Origin: a virus
Direction: 5' to 3' (one strand)
DNA length: 31,785 nt
IMG/VR virus record: IMGVR_UViG_3300010373_000105
Coordinates: 1-31,785 of that record
Within the stretch, counting starts at the first letter, position 1. Every line of letters starts with the position of its first letter. Below are positions 19,856 through 28,790 of this stretch, piece after piece. Position numbers and translations under genes: made by a program. Below the pieces are notes generated by a model. The model searched no databases, was not told where the DNA came from, and saw only the letters and a list, made by a program, of their open reading frames with translations.

Positions 19856-20934
19856 TGGGTCCCCAGTACATCCAGGGCGGCCTCCTTGGGACGGCGCAGA
19901 ACTATGGCTACCCGATGACATCGGGGCTCCTGGGGGCGCTTACGCAGTCACAGGCCCCGGATTACACGCAGCAGGCGTTACAGCTCGCCGGCAATCCCCA
20001 CGCGGGACCGTATTCGACGGCCGGCAATCTCGTGCAGCCGGGCAGTTCCATGCCGGGTGGCGTGCCTGGGAGTTCTGGCGCGAGCTCCGTTGCGGGCGGT
20101 CTACTCGGTACGCTCGCCAAAAATCCCGCTCTCGTGAAGTCGGGCGCGAATCTAGTCTCTGGACTCTTCGGTAACGGCCTCGGTGCTTACGGTTCGGGAG
20201 CCGCCGCCAATGGCGCTGTCACTTCGGCACTCGGCGGCGCGGGCGCGCAGACCGCTCCAACCGCCGCTTCCATCCAGGCTGCAAATGATGCAGCACTTGC
20301 GGCCAATGGTGGGACAGCAGGAGCGGGGCTCCTCAGCATGGGTGCTCTCGGCTCGGGTGCTGCCGCAGATGCGGGGACCACAGCGGCCCTGGGCACCGTG
20401 GCGGCCCAAACCGCCCCGGAGGCTGCCACTATCGCAGCGAGCAATGCGGCGGCACTCGGAGGCTCTACTGCTGCCGCAGGCTCGGGCGCGGCGGCGGCCT
20501 CGGGCGGCGCGGCGGGAGCCGGTTCCGCTGGTCTCGGAGCGGCCGCGGGCGCGTTGGGGCTTGCGGCTCTACCGCTCGCCTTGGCCGCATTTGTTCCTTA
20601 CAACTCGGGTCTTTCAGTAAGCGACATAAACAACATGGAGCAGCAAGTGGGTAACGCCACGAAGGCAAATGGCGCTCCGATCAACGCAGGTTATGCGATG
20701 AACCCTGATGGCACGATCAATCAGGCGAACGCCCAGGCGCTCACGAGTCTTTACACGCTTCTTGGGGACAACCCGGAAGAGTTCATGAAAGCGGGCGGCA
20801 CTGGCCCTGTGGATCAATTTCTCACCGGCTTGGGCTATGGAGGTCTTCTCAGTGGAGGCACTCCCATTACAGCCCCAGCTCCCGGTGGTCGAGGATGGAT
20901 CGGCGGCAACTCTCGTGGCACCGTGAGGAAATGA
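19840..20934 (+). CDS. Ala/Gly-rich virion protein, ejection-protein candidate
   Basis: From ATG 19840 this gene encodes 364 residues (MPNALMGPQYIQGGLLGTAQ); the longer frame to 19750 would overlap the previous gene by over 100 nt. The protein is extremely rich in alanine and glycine, especially residues 80-240. A hydrophobic stretch (GALGLAALPLALAAFVPY) lies at about 234-251. The C-terminal 110 residues are more ordinary, with ANAQALTSLYTLLGDNPEEF and FLTGLGYGGLLSGG. It is the first of four consecutive genes that resemble the internal virion (DNA-ejection) proteins of podoviruses by composition and position. Ejected proteins with hydrophobic parts can form a channel in the cell envelope; that role here is inference. 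Confidence 0.6.
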   Translation: MPNALMGPQYIQGGLLGTAQNYGYPMTSGLLGALTQSQAPDYTQQALQLAGNPHAGPYSTAGNLVQPGSSMPGGVPGSSGASSVAGGLLGTLAKNPALVKSGANLVSGLFGNGLGAYGSGAAANGAVTSALGGAGAQTAPTAASIQAANDAALAANGGTAGAGLLSMGALGSGAAADAGTTAALGTVAAQTAPEAATIAASNAAALGGSTAAAGSGAAAASGGAAGAGSAGLGAAAGALGLAALPLALAAFVPYNSGLSVSDINNMEQQVGNATKANGAPINAGYAMNPDGTINQANAQALTSLYTLLGDNPEEFMKAGGTGPVDQFLTGLGYGGLLSGGTPITAPAPGGRGWIGGNSRGTVRK

Positions 20935-20935
20935 G

Positions 20936-21706
20936 ATGAGTCAGAACGGCAATACGCCCACCCAGACAAGTAGCACCACAGGTCCCTCCTGGGCGCTCCC
21001 ATACGAGCAGTATGGCCTGGGGCAGGCTCAGGCACAGTACCAGGGCGTCAATTCCCCTCAGCAGTTGGTTGCGGGTTTCAGTCAGCCGCAAAATCAGGCG
21101 ATCTCGGGGATTCAGCAGCTCGCAACGAATAATCCGACACTCGGGGCGGCGCAGCAGTACACGCAAAACGTATTGAGCGGTAGTCCCGCAAACAACCCCT
21201 ACCTCAATAGCGAGTTCAATCAGGCGGCGAACACGGTCCAGAATCGGCTGGAGAGCGAGTTTGCGGGCTCCGGACGGAACATCATCGGATCAGCTCCCGT
21301 GCAGTCTGACGAACTCAACAACTTGGCGACTCAGCTCTATGGTGGCGCCTATAACACCGGGGTTCAGCAGCAGGAGAACGCCGCTGCCCAGGCCCCCAAC
21401 GTCACCAACGCCCAGATGGGCCTGCAGCAGGGTCTTTTTGGAGCGGGCCAGCAGATTCAGAACTTGGGGCAACAGTATATTCAGGCGCCGCAGACCTTCC
21501 TACAGAACTACCTCAATCAGGTGAACCAGGTGCCAGGCCAGTCCAACGTCGCGCAGACCCCGCTCACCAATTACCAGCAGGCAGCCCTTGCGGGGACGGG
21601 AGCTAATATGGGGAGCAACGTCGGCTCACTCCTCGGGAGCTATTTCGGCGGCTCGGGTAGTAATGTCGGCGGATTGTTGGGCGGACTTGCGGGAAGCTTC
21701 CTGTGA
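20936..21706 (+). CDS. Gln/Asn-rich virion protein, ejection-region family
   Basis: This gene encodes 256 residues starting MSQNGNTPTQTSSTTGPSWA. The order PSWALPYEQYGLGQAQAQYQ, then VAGFSQPQNQAISGIQQLAT, then NPYLNSEFNQAANTVQNRLE and ESEFAGSGRNIIGSAPVQSD matches a recurring podovirus virion family. In it, a 'PW..pylk.g...A..ly' start precedes a glycine/serine loop with 'G..GSsr'. The C-terminus is Gly/Leu-rich (GSLLGSYFGGSGSNVGGLLG). It sits between two other ejection-protein candidates. It is likely a virion component acting during DNA delivery, but no activity is known. Confidence 0.65.
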   Translation: MSQNGNTPTQTSSTTGPSWALPYEQYGLGQAQAQYQGVNSPQQLVAGFSQPQNQAISGIQQLATNNPTLGAAQQYTQNVLSGSPANNPYLNSEFNQAANTVQNRLESEFAGSGRNIIGSAPVQSDELNNLATQLYGGAYNTGVQQQENAAAQAPNVTNAQMGLQQGLFGAGQQIQNLGQQYIQAPQTFLQNYLNQVNQVPGQSNVAQTPLTNYQQAALAGTGANMGSNVGSLLGSYFGGSGSNVGGLLGGLAGSFL

Positions 21707-23394
21707 GCGCGCCAAACTCAGGTGGGGGCTTCGTACAGGGACTGCTACAGTCCCTGCAGCCTTGGATGACGGGCTCGAGTCCTTCAGCGCTCGATAACCG
21801 ATTCCAGCAGTATGGCGGGACTCAGGGCCTCCTCGATGCGATGCTGCAGGGGAATACACCGGGGAATCTCGGGCGCGGGCTCGAAGGCGTACAGGCTCAG
21901 GCGCTTCAGAATGCCGGGGCTCGCCAGCAGCTCGCGCAGGGAAATGTGAAGACGCAAGAATCGGCGATGATGTTGCCGTTCATGCAGCAGTATTACCGCA
22001 GCATGATGGGCGCTCCTGGGACTGCGCCCCAAGGCGCGCCGGCACAAGGTGCCGCGCCGCAGTCCGCTCCCGCGCCGGCTCCTGGCGGTGCGATGCCCGT
22101 AGGGCCGTATTCTGCGCAGCCCCAGGCCCCGGGGGCTTCTCCATTCAGCGCCCCGACGCCTCAGCAGATCGCGGGTATGCCCGTCAACGGCATGCCTCCA
22201 CAGATGCTCACATTCGGCGGGATGATGAGCGGCCAGAGTCCGTTGGATATCGCGCAGAAGCTTCGCACCCAGCAGATGGCGCTCGCACAGCAGCAGTACG
22301 GGCCTGCTGTCGCATCCATGGATACGGCGATGAAGGCACAGAGGCCGACTCAGTATGTATCGGCCGACCCGCGCCTAAAAGCCACCTGGGCGCAGATGGC
22401 GCCGCAGTTGGGCTTTGATCCGGTGAAGGACTTTACTGACCCGAACGTGCGCACGGCGCTCGCCTTCGCCCGAAACGGCATCGCGAGTGCCATCGGACAG
22501 CCGACCGTCGCACCGCCTGTACAGATGGTCCAGCTTGCAGGCCCGCTCAACTCGCTCTATAGCCGAAATCCCCTGACCAATGCGCTGACGCAAGTCAGGC
22601 CAGAAGAGCAATTGAAGCCCGTGGTCGGTCCCAACGGGCAGGTCTCGTATCTTCCGGCCTCCCAGGCCAGCAGTCAGACGCCATTCAACCAGCAGACTTA
22701 CGTCAATCCGACGACGACGAGCGGAATGGCGAAGTTAATCGCCGACTATGATTATCCCCCGCTGACAGGCATGGCGGCACGAAGCGCTCAAGGTCAGGCG
22801 ATCATGGCAGCCGTCAAGCAGCAAAATCCTGACTACGACGCCACGACGTACACGACGAAGAATACCGCGCGCATAAAGTTCGCTGTCGGCAAACAGGGCG
22901 ATATCGTGCGTTCGCTCTCGGTTGCGACGAATCACCTCGATCAGCTCTCGCAAGCGGCTGACGCGCTAGATAATGGCAGCATCCCGGTTTTCAACCGTGC
23001 CGCGAATGCCATCGGGGCTCACTTGGGCCATACTCCGCAAACCACGTTCGATTCAATGCGGGAGATCGTCGGGGATGAAGTAGTCAAGGCCGTAGTCGGC
23101 ACTTCTGGCGCCGAGAGTGATCGCGAAGCCATCAAGGAAGCTTTCAACTCCGCCCGCTCACCGCAACAGATCAAGGCCGTTATCGAGCATTACGAGGGCT
23201 TGATGGGAGGACAGCTCCAGGGACTGAAACAGCAATATCAGAAATCCACCGGCCTCAAAGATTTTGACAGCTTCACCTCAACGCTCGCGCAGCAGAAATT
23301 GAGCGCAGCAGGTGCTCAACCGCAGACGGCCTCCGCCCTCACGGTAGGGCAGACGGCCAATGTTGGGCAGTTCAAAGTAACGCGGATGAAATAA
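21703..23394 (+). CDS. DNA-ejection (internal virion) protein candidate
   Basis: This gene encodes 563 residues from GTG 21703, which overlaps the previous TGA (GTGA). Residues 1-170 are Gln/Pro/Ala-rich with low complexity (PQGAPAQGAAPQSAPAPAPG). The middle and C-terminal parts are helical and better structured (SLSVATNHLDQLSQAADALD, then AIKEAFNSARSPQQIKAVIE). Phage proteins with this type of C-terminus, located between nozzle and tailspike genes, are DNA-transfer proteins such as those of P22-like phages. No lytic transglycosylase motif was found. The stop overlaps the next ATG (TAATG). Confidence 0.65.
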   Translation: MSAPNSGGGFVQGLLQSLQPWMTGSSPSALDNRFQQYGGTQGLLDAMLQGNTPGNLGRGLEGVQAQALQNAGARQQLAQGNVKTQESAMMLPFMQQYYRSMMGAPGTAPQGAPAQGAAPQSAPAPAPGGAMPVGPYSAQPQAPGASPFSAPTPQQIAGMPVNGMPPQMLTFGGMMSGQSPLDIAQKLRTQQMALAQQQYGPAVASMDTAMKAQRPTQYVSADPRLKATWAQMAPQLGFDPVKDFTDPNVRTALAFARNGIASAIGQPTVAPPVQMVQLAGPLNSLYSRNPLTNALTQVRPEEQLKPVVGPNGQVSYLPASQASSQTPFNQQTYVNPTTTSGMAKLIADYDYPPLTGMAARSAQGQAIMAAVKQQNPDYDATTYTTKNTARIKFAVGKQGDIVRSLSVATNHLDQLSQAADALDNGSIPVFNRAANAIGAHLGHTPQTTFDSMREIVGDEVVKAVVGTSGAESDREAIKEAFNSARSPQQIKAVIEHYEGLMGGQLQGLKQQYQKSTGLKDFDSFTSTLAQQKLSAAGAQPQTASALTVGQTANVGQFKVTRMK

Positions 23395-25235
23395 TGGCGA
23401 CCTATCAGATAAGCGGCCCGGGCGGTGCCGTCTATCAGATCGAAGGCCCGGAAGGCGCAGACCCTTCGGCGCTTGTGGGCGCGATCAATGGACAGTCCAC
23501 GAAGGCTCCTTCCCCGAATGCGCCCCAGGGCGCTCTAGGGGAGGTAGCGCTCGCGGGCCGTGATGTTGGTGAGGGGGTACTCGATACGCTGGCGGCACCG
23601 CATGACCTTTCGACCGCCATCACGAATTGGGCGCGTCCCGGGATCAATCGACTTCTAGGGACGCACCTGCCACAAGTGACGCCCTTTAGCGCAGGACTTT
23701 CCAATGCGCTCACCTCGGCCGGCGCTCCAGTGGCGAGCACACCCGGTGAAAAGCTTGCGGCCTCCGCTATCCAGGGGACCGCCGGGGCACTCACTGGCTT
23801 AGGAGCCATGGGACTGCCGGCAAGGGCAATCGCGAGTCTTCCGGCTCTACGGGCCGCTCTTGCCGGCACAACCGGCGGAACCAGCGCGGGGGTGGCTCGC
23901 CAGGCGGGCGTTGGGCCGGTGGGTCAGTTTGCGGCGGGTCTCGCCGGGGGGTTAATGCCTGCCGGTATTGAGGGAACGCTCGCGGCCGGCTCGCGGCTCG
24001 CCGATCCCTTCACCCGCGCGGGCCAGGCTCGGATTGCGGGAAACGCGCTTTCCCAAGCGGCTGAGAATCCCTCAGCGGCAGCTCAGAATCTCTTGAGTGC
24101 ACAGCCGCTAGTCCCCGGCTCGATGCGCACTGCGGGCGAGGCATCGGGCGATACCGGTCTCCTGGCGCTGGAGAAAGGCATCCGCGCGCGCAATCCCGGC
24201 CCCTTCGGCACGCGAATCTCTGAGCAGAACGCAGCCCGGCAGGCCGAACTCACCAATGTGGGTGGAACGCCGGCCGATATCACTGCCGCGCAGACGGCGC
24301 GTGACGCTACCACGGCTCCCATGAGGCAGGCCGCCTTTACCCACCCAAACAACGCCGTGCCGGCGCCTGTTGCCGACGTACACAGTACGATAGATTCGAT
24401 TCTCGCGTCCCCATCTGGCGCCCGCGAGACCATCGCCAAGACGATGAATTGGGCGCGCGGGCTCATCGGGGACAATACCGATCCTGAAACGCTCTACGAG
24501 GTCCGCAAGGACCTGCGCCTTGCCCAGCAGGGCAAGCTTCAGCCGAGTTCGGAAGGGGCGCCAGCGGCCTCCACGCTCGCCCATGCGCGCGGTCAACTGG
24601 GACAGGTGATCAATTCCCTGGACGACGCCATAGAGTCTTCGGCTCCCGGCTATAAGGCATATCTCGCGCGCTATGCCGATATGTCTGAGCCTATCGACCA
24701 GATGGGGGCCATTCAGGAGTTGCAGCAGAAGGCATCGAGCGGTCTTGATACCGCAACGGGACATCCGTTTCTGTCTGCCCCATCATTTTCTAGGGGGCTC
24801 GCGAGCACGCTTGATCAGGGTCGGCTCACCCCCACTCAGACGGCGCGCTTAAACGCCATGCGTGAGGATTTGCAGCGGGGTAGCGCTTTGAGCAGTCCGA
24901 CGGTGAAAACCCCCGGCTCCGATACGTTCCAGAACTTCATGCTCGGGCGCAAGATCACAGGGGGGCTTACCGGACATGTCCCATTGATCGGCAAGTACCT
25001 GCGGGGGGTCAATGACTTCGTGGATCAGCGCGTTAATCAGGAATTGACCAATGCCATGCTCAATCCGCAGCATGCGGCCTCACTCCTTGGGCGCGCCACG
25101 CCGACGAGCCCCTTCGTACACGCGATGGGGATTGCGCTGCGCAACCGCGCGCTTCCAATCGCATCGGCCCCGTTACCTGCGCTGAGTTCTTCTCAGTCGT
25201 TACGAGCGAGATTGCCCGGGCTCTTGGCCCGGTGA
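23394..25235 (+). CDS. DNA-ejection (internal virion) protein candidate
   Basis: This gene encodes 613 residues. It begins with a short repeat-like unit (YQISGPGGAVYQIEGPEGAD) and DPSALVGAINGQS, a module known at the start of several phage internal virion proteins. Glycine/alanine-rich, weakly hydrophobic stretches follow (SAIQGTAGALTGLGAMGLPA and VGQFAAGLAGGLMPAGIEGT, about residues 123-200), then a long helical region to the end (TLYEVRKDLRLAQQGKLQ, LGQVINSLDDAIESSAPGYK). The amphipathic middle would suit membrane passage during ejection. It is the last gene before the reversed membrane gene, whose 3' end overlaps its last 43 nt. Confidence 0.65.
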   Translation: MATYQISGPGGAVYQIEGPEGADPSALVGAINGQSTKAPSPNAPQGALGEVALAGRDVGEGVLDTLAAPHDLSTAITNWARPGINRLLGTHLPQVTPFSAGLSNALTSAGAPVASTPGEKLAASAIQGTAGALTGLGAMGLPARAIASLPALRAALAGTTGGTSAGVARQAGVGPVGQFAAGLAGGLMPAGIEGTLAAGSRLADPFTRAGQARIAGNALSQAAENPSAAAQNLLSAQPLVPGSMRTAGEASGDTGLLALEKGIRARNPGPFGTRISEQNAARQAELTNVGGTPADITAAQTARDATTAPMRQAAFTHPNNAVPAPVADVHSTIDSILASPSGARETIAKTMNWARGLIGDNTDPETLYEVRKDLRLAQQGKLQPSSEGAPAASTLAHARGQLGQVINSLDDAIESSAPGYKAYLARYADMSEPIDQMGAIQELQQKASSGLDTATGHPFLSAPSFSRGLASTLDQGRLTPTQTARLNAMREDLQRGSALSSPTVKTPGSDTFQNFMLGRKITGGLTGHVPLIGKYLRGVNDFVDQRVNQELTNAMLNPQHAASLLGRATPTSPFVHAMGIALRNRALPIASAPLPALSSSQSLRARLPGLLAR

Positions 25236-25492
25236 CGATCTCTTAATCGCTCAATTCCAGCGCAGATGATCCAAGCGAGGGTGCCCATCACGGCTATGCC
25301 AGCAAGTCCGATCACCATATCGGGGACTGCCGTATACAGAAGCCAGAGCAGGAGGGCACCTACCGCACACCCGGATATCTTCCAAACCTTGGGAGGTATC
25401 AGTGTGGCAATGCCGACGACGACCCAAAATGCGACCCAAGCTACCCACGCTAAAAACAGGAATGCGGCTACTTCGATGGCGAGTCCGACCAT
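25193..25492 (-). CDS. Reverse-strand small membrane protein, exclusion candidate
   Basis: This gene encodes 99 residues on the strand opposite to the whole late operon. The start is MVGLAIEVAAFLFLAWVAW. Three hydrophobic spans are visible (about residues 3-30, 38-56 and 58-78), with aromatic-rich segments and a PPKVWK loop between the first two. The C-terminus is basic and cytosol-like (ERLRDRHRAKSP). A weak ribosome site (GTGGA) lies about 9 nt before the ATG. It is located between the ejection proteins and the tailspike, the position of the immI/sieA region in phage P22, whose membrane protein SieA blocks superinfection. An independently expressed gene with a similar role is a reasonable guess, not a proof. 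Confidence 0.6.
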   Translation of the reverse strand: MVGLAIEVAAFLFLAWVAWVAFWVVVGIATLIPPKVWKISGCAVGALLLWLLYTAVPDMVIGLAGIAVMGTLAWIICAGIERLRDRHRAKSPGNLARND

Positions 25493-25527
25493 GATTTTGT
25501 ATCCACTGACAGACGAGTATCTCTAGC

Positions 25528-27414
25528 ATGGCCCTCGCCGGTACTCAAAGCAACCGACCACGTCTCCCGGCTCTTCCCCAGGGGCTCCCGAAGACCCAGC
25601 AGGACTGGGACCGGCTCGTGAACGTCTTCCAGCAGTGGCAGCAGCAGTTGCAGCTCCCCGGACGCACCGCAGCCGAGATCGCAGCGGGGGTGACGCCGGT
25701 CAACTTCGCGTATGCGCCGGGGAACGTGCTCCGCTACGGAGCAGATCCAACCGGGGTGAACGACTCGACCACCGCCATACAGGCAGCGCTCAACGTCGCG
25801 AACCAGGGAGGCATTTACGGCTGTTACGCACCGGCCGGGTCATATAAGACAACCGTCACTCTGACGGTCTACCCGAATACCGTCCTGCGCGGAGATGGCC
25901 GCGCGACCACAGTCATAGAGTACACCGGCACGGGCGATGGCATCCAGTCTATCCAGTCGATAAACGCCTCGACTGCGGTGCGTATCGAGGTGCGTGACTT
26001 CGGCATCACTTGCACCAACGCGACGAGCGCCGGCGGTGCCTACGTGGACGTGGGGGGATCGTACTGGGCACTGCGCAACGTGCGTACCTCGGGGTTCAAA
26101 TTCGGGGTCGTCCTCGACCAGAGCGAGATCTGCGCGATCCGCGACTGCGAGTTCCAGATCCCGGCGATTGCGAACGCGACCGGTTGCTGGCTGGTCAACG
26201 GCGCCGATCATACGGTCGGTGCCAACGGTCTCTACACCAATCGCGTGACCATCGACGGCTGTCAGTTCAATGCCGCCACGGGGGCCACCAATTACGGCAT
26301 CGTTGACGACGGCGGCACCAACCACACCATTTCTAACTGCAACGTCAACGCGCCATCTTTCGGGATGCGCTTCGCCAATGTATTCGGGCTCACGCTGATC
26401 GACAATGAGTCAGAGTCCTGTCCTTCGGTCGATGTGGATTTTGAGGAGACGACCGCTGGTATTGGGTTGCTGAGTTCCACCTACGCCGGGCCAGTCGTCG
26501 GCTTTAAAGCGCTCGGAAACGTCTGGATATCGACCGGCATATCACATAACTTGCGCCTCGCATCCGCGCGAAATGGTGTCGTAAGTGGCAACGTGTTCGG
26601 CCAGGCGGTAGGTGCATGCATCAGCTTCTTTGGCGGCGCGACGAACCCTTGCAGCGGCATCGTCATCGAAGGTAATGAGAAGCTTGTCACCGGCACCGGC
26701 AAGACGGCCGCACCATTCTTTTCGGCCTCCACGCTAGCAATCCTGCGCGCCAATAAACTGCGCCAAGTACCGCAAACCTACGTCTCCGGCGCGCTTGCCG
26801 CCACGGGCAGTCAGATCGTGACGCCCGAGACGATGGAAAATATCAAAGTGGGCACTCGGCTCATGGCGCGTAACGCGGATGGGAGCAATACTGAGCAGAT
26901 CAGCATCACTGCCATCACTAGCACCCAATTAACGGCAACATTTGCGAGCGTCAAGGCCGCGAACTGGGTACTCCTCGGGATCACCGGATGGGACGAAGAA
27001 GAGGGCACCTGGACGCCTGTGCTCGCGGGTGCCACGACCGCTGGGGCTAACACCTACGCTGCGGACACCTTCGGCAAATGGCAACGCCGTGGCAACTTCG
27101 TGCACGTCTCCGGCGTGATCGACATTTCGGCCAAGGACGCCTCGATGAGCGGTTCGTTAGAGATCACGGGACTGCCATTCGAGGCCAGCAACGTCACGAA
27201 CTACAACGGCATGGCTGCGGTGAGCCTCTTCAGCGGATTCACTTTCGCGACGGCATCCACTCAGATGGGCGGCTTTATCAGCAATGGCGGCACGAATATT
27301 CAGCTGCGCCGATCCGGTAGCGGCGTCGCGCTCACGCCTGTCGCGGCAACCGATATCGCGAGCACCACCTGTAGCCTCTACTTCGAGGCGACATACTCCA
27401 CAGATTCTGCCTGA
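25528..27414 (+). CDS. Tailspike, pectate-lyase-like beta-helix
   Basis: This gene encodes 628 residues. Residues 1-62 are a short N-terminal virion-binding part, proline and glutamine-rich. VLRYGADPTGVNDSTTAIQ (67-85) is the classic entry of the Pectate_lyase_3 beta-helix superfamily used by phage tailspikes. A right-handed beta-helix follows (to about 450), with regular strands such as VRDFGITCTNATSAGG, CQFNAATGATNYGIVDDG and ISNCNVNAPSFGMRFANVFG. From about 490, GTWTPVLAGATTAGANTY begins a C-terminal beta-sandwich module common at spike ends, ending ITGLPFEASNVTNYNG ... TTCSLYFEATYSTDSA. The spike should bind and perhaps cleave surface glycans, fixing host range. Catalytic acids cannot be assigned by eye. 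Confidence 0.85.
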   Translation: MALAGTQSNRPRLPALPQGLPKTQQDWDRLVNVFQQWQQQLQLPGRTAAEIAAGVTPVNFAYAPGNVLRYGADPTGVNDSTTAIQAALNVANQGGIYGCYAPAGSYKTTVTLTVYPNTVLRGDGRATTVIEYTGTGDGIQSIQSINASTAVRIEVRDFGITCTNATSAGGAYVDVGGSYWALRNVRTSGFKFGVVLDQSEICAIRDCEFQIPAIANATGCWLVNGADHTVGANGLYTNRVTIDGCQFNAATGATNYGIVDDGGTNHTISNCNVNAPSFGMRFANVFGLTLIDNESESCPSVDVDFEETTAGIGLLSSTYAGPVVGFKALGNVWISTGISHNLRLASARNGVVSGNVFGQAVGACISFFGGATNPCSGIVIEGNEKLVTGTGKTAAPFFSASTLAILRANKLRQVPQTYVSGALAATGSQIVTPETMENIKVGTRLMARNADGSNTEQISITAITSTQLTATFASVKAANWVLLGITGWDEEEGTWTPVLAGATTAGANTYAADTFGKWQRRGNFVHVSGVIDISAKDASMSGSLEITGLPFEASNVTNYNGMAAVSLFSGFTFATASTQMGGFISNGGTNIQLRRSGSGVALTPVAATDIASTTCSLYFEATYSTDSA

Positions 27415-27457
27415 TGGGCGTGGAAACAGTAATAATTAAAGGAACGGGGCAAATCAA

Positions 27458-27814
27458 ATGGTCAAGAGTTTCACAGAAGAAGAATCCTCGGCAGATGATC
27501 CGCTGCGCGAGCATACGTTCGATATCGGTTCCGGTGAGTTGCAAAGACGCATGTCAGAGGTCGCGCGCATGGCGGCTGAGGCGGCCATCAATCGGATACC
27601 GCTGCCGCCAAATTCAGGGCGCATCACGCAGGAGAGCGGCGTATGGGTGCGCTGGGCGCTCGGGCTCGCCATTGTGGCGATCATTGCGGCATTCGGGGAC
27701 TACATCAGCACCACGCGCACCCTTGCCGCCATGGAGCAGGGGCAAGCGGACATGCGTGCTCAGGTGTCGCAGATTTATCTTTGGATGGCGCCGCGATATA
27801 CGGGCAGCCATTGA
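27458..27814 (+). CDS. Single-span membrane protein
   Basis: This gene encodes 118 residues. A hydrophilic, acidic N-terminal part (FTEEESSADDPLREHTFDIG) contains a helix RRMSEVARMAAEAAINRIPL. One transmembrane segment lies at about 67-85 (WALGLAIVAIIAAFGDYIST), followed by a short helix (LAAMEQGQADMRAQVSQIYL). It is the first of a run of small membrane genes between tailspike and endolysin. A short coiled-coil tail after the membrane span is seen in some holin-like or spanin-like proteins, but I recognise no family. AACGGGGC upstream is a moderate ribosome site. Confidence 0.6.
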   Translation: MVKSFTEEESSADDPLREHTFDIGSGELQRRMSEVARMAAEAAINRIPLPPNSGRITQESGVWVRWALGLAIVAIIAAFGDYISTTRTLAAMEQGQADMRAQVSQIYLWMAPRYTGSH

Positions 27815-27820
27815 TGCCCG

Positions 27821-28288
27821 ATGAGCAAAAAGCACCGCATTCAATGGCTCAAGAAAGCGCTTCACATGTCAACCCCGATCCTTGCTGACCCGAAGCTACC
27901 TGAGCGGCCTTCATCCGCTCCCATGCAGACCAATCCTGACAACTCGCCGAATGAGGCCGTGACAACTCATCCCAACGGGATTACCCAAGTCGTGCGCAAC
28001 TTCTTTGGCGGCGGCACGCGGGCGCAGGATACAGTCCTTGCGATTGCCATCGTTGTCATCGTGCTACAGACGATACTGCTTTGGGGAGCTTACAAGCATC
28101 AGGACACGCAAGGCTGGGTGGCCGAGTACGAACTGCATCATTTCGAGTCCACGGAATTTTCTGAACTGAAGGCCCGTGTGGATACGAACGCGGCGTTGAT
28201 TCAGGCTTTTGGCATAGCAAACGAGGTGACCTATGGGCGGCGGCGGAATAATCATTCAGAACAGCGTAATAAAGACGGCGGTAACTGA
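27821..28288 (+). CDS. Single-span membrane protein
   Basis: This gene encodes 155 residues from ATG 27821. An in-frame ATG at 27866 (MSTPILADPKLPER) is an alternative start; neither has a strong ribosome site. The N-terminal 65 residues are polar and proline-rich, then NGITQVVRNFFGGGTRAQDT leads into one membrane span at about 86-104 (VLAIAIVVIVLQTILLWGAY). A helical, charged tail follows (ESTEFSELKARVDTNAALIQ). The N-in, C-out layout is possible. No family recognised. The last 56 nt overlap the next gene in another frame. Confidence 0.55.
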   Translation: MSKKHRIQWLKKALHMSTPILADPKLPERPSSAPMQTNPDNSPNEAVTTHPNGITQVVRNFFGGGTRAQDTVLAIAIVVIVLQTILLWGAYKHQDTQGWVAEYELHHFESTEFSELKARVDTNAALIQAFGIANEVTYGRRRNNHSEQRNKDGGN

Positions 28289-28424
28289 TCCTTCGATATA
28301 CGGTGTGTTACCGCACGCCTGTCAGAGCGAAGTGACTGCGATCTGCGCAAAGGCTCCCGATCAGTGGACCGAAGGAGATTACGCCTACCTGGTTTCCATG
28401 CTAATGGTGGCGCGGCATTGCTGA
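28233..28424 (+). CDS. Small hypothetical protein
   Basis: This gene encodes 63 residues starting MGGGGIIIQNSVIKTAVTDP. Supporting signs are a good ribosome site (GAGGTGA about 6 nt upstream) and coupling of its stop to the next ATG (TGATG). It overlaps the previous gene by 56 nt, which is unusual for this genome. The second half (LPHACQSEVTAICAKAPDQW then YAYLVSMLMVARHC) has three cysteines and a mild hydrophobic end. Function unknown. Confidence 0.5.
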   Translation: MGGGGIIIQNSVIKTAVTDPSIYGVLPHACQSEVTAICAKAPDQWTEGDYAYLVSMLMVARHC

Positions 28425-28789
28425 TGAGCACGGTTGACATACCCGTTGGCGGCTGGCAAGTCGCAGACGCCATCGGGTGGATAGCGCTCAGCATCGTTTT
28501 CTGGCTCTCTCGTCGCACCGTCGAGCGCCTCGATACTCTCAAGGAGACGGCGGTGACGCGAGATGAGCTAGAGCGGTACATGAACGACAACCGCTCAGAG
28601 CGGCGCGAGATGCACACCGAGAATATCTCTGCGCTGGAGGATATCAAGGCGGACTTGAAGGCCATCGAGCCCGGCGTGTTACGCACCCGGCTCGATCAGA
28701 TCGCGCTGGAAGTCGATCGCCTTCGCATGTGGCGACACCGGGTGGACCCGGATGATGATCGTAGGGACCCCGCCAACCGAGCGCGATGA
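28424..28789 (+). CDS. Membrane-anchored coiled-coil protein, possible i-spanin
   Basis: This gene encodes 121 residues from ATG 28424, which overlaps the upstream TGA; the longer frame from 28364 lies inside the previous gene. One membrane span is at about 12-28 (VADAIGWIALSIVFWLSRRT). A long charged helical region follows (RDELERYMNDNRSERREMHT, then ALEDIKADLKAIEPGVLRTR and LEVDRLRMWRHRV). An N-terminal anchor plus a coiled-coil domain is the layout of inner-membrane spanins (Rz) but also of many other phage proteins. I found no embedded Rz1-like lipoprotein frame, which weakens that reading. Confidence 0.55.
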   Translation: MSTVDIPVGGWQVADAIGWIALSIVFWLSRRTVERLDTLKETAVTRDELERYMNDNRSERREMHTENISALEDIKADLKAIEPGVLRTRLDQIALEVDRLRMWRHRVDPDDDRRDPANRAR

Positions 28790-28790
28790 C

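Noticed and set aside
25266-25526. Rightward frame of 86 residues ending 1 nt before the tailspike gene
   Set aside because: It is rich in Thr, Ala, Pro and Ser, as expected for the antisense of a hydrophobic protein; the opposite strand encodes convincing membrane spans.
27414-27824. Rightward frame of 136 residues coupled to the tailspike stop
   Set aside because: After a plausible first 25 residues it becomes strongly Arg/Ser-rich and overlaps the membrane gene at 27458, which has better composition and a ribosome site.
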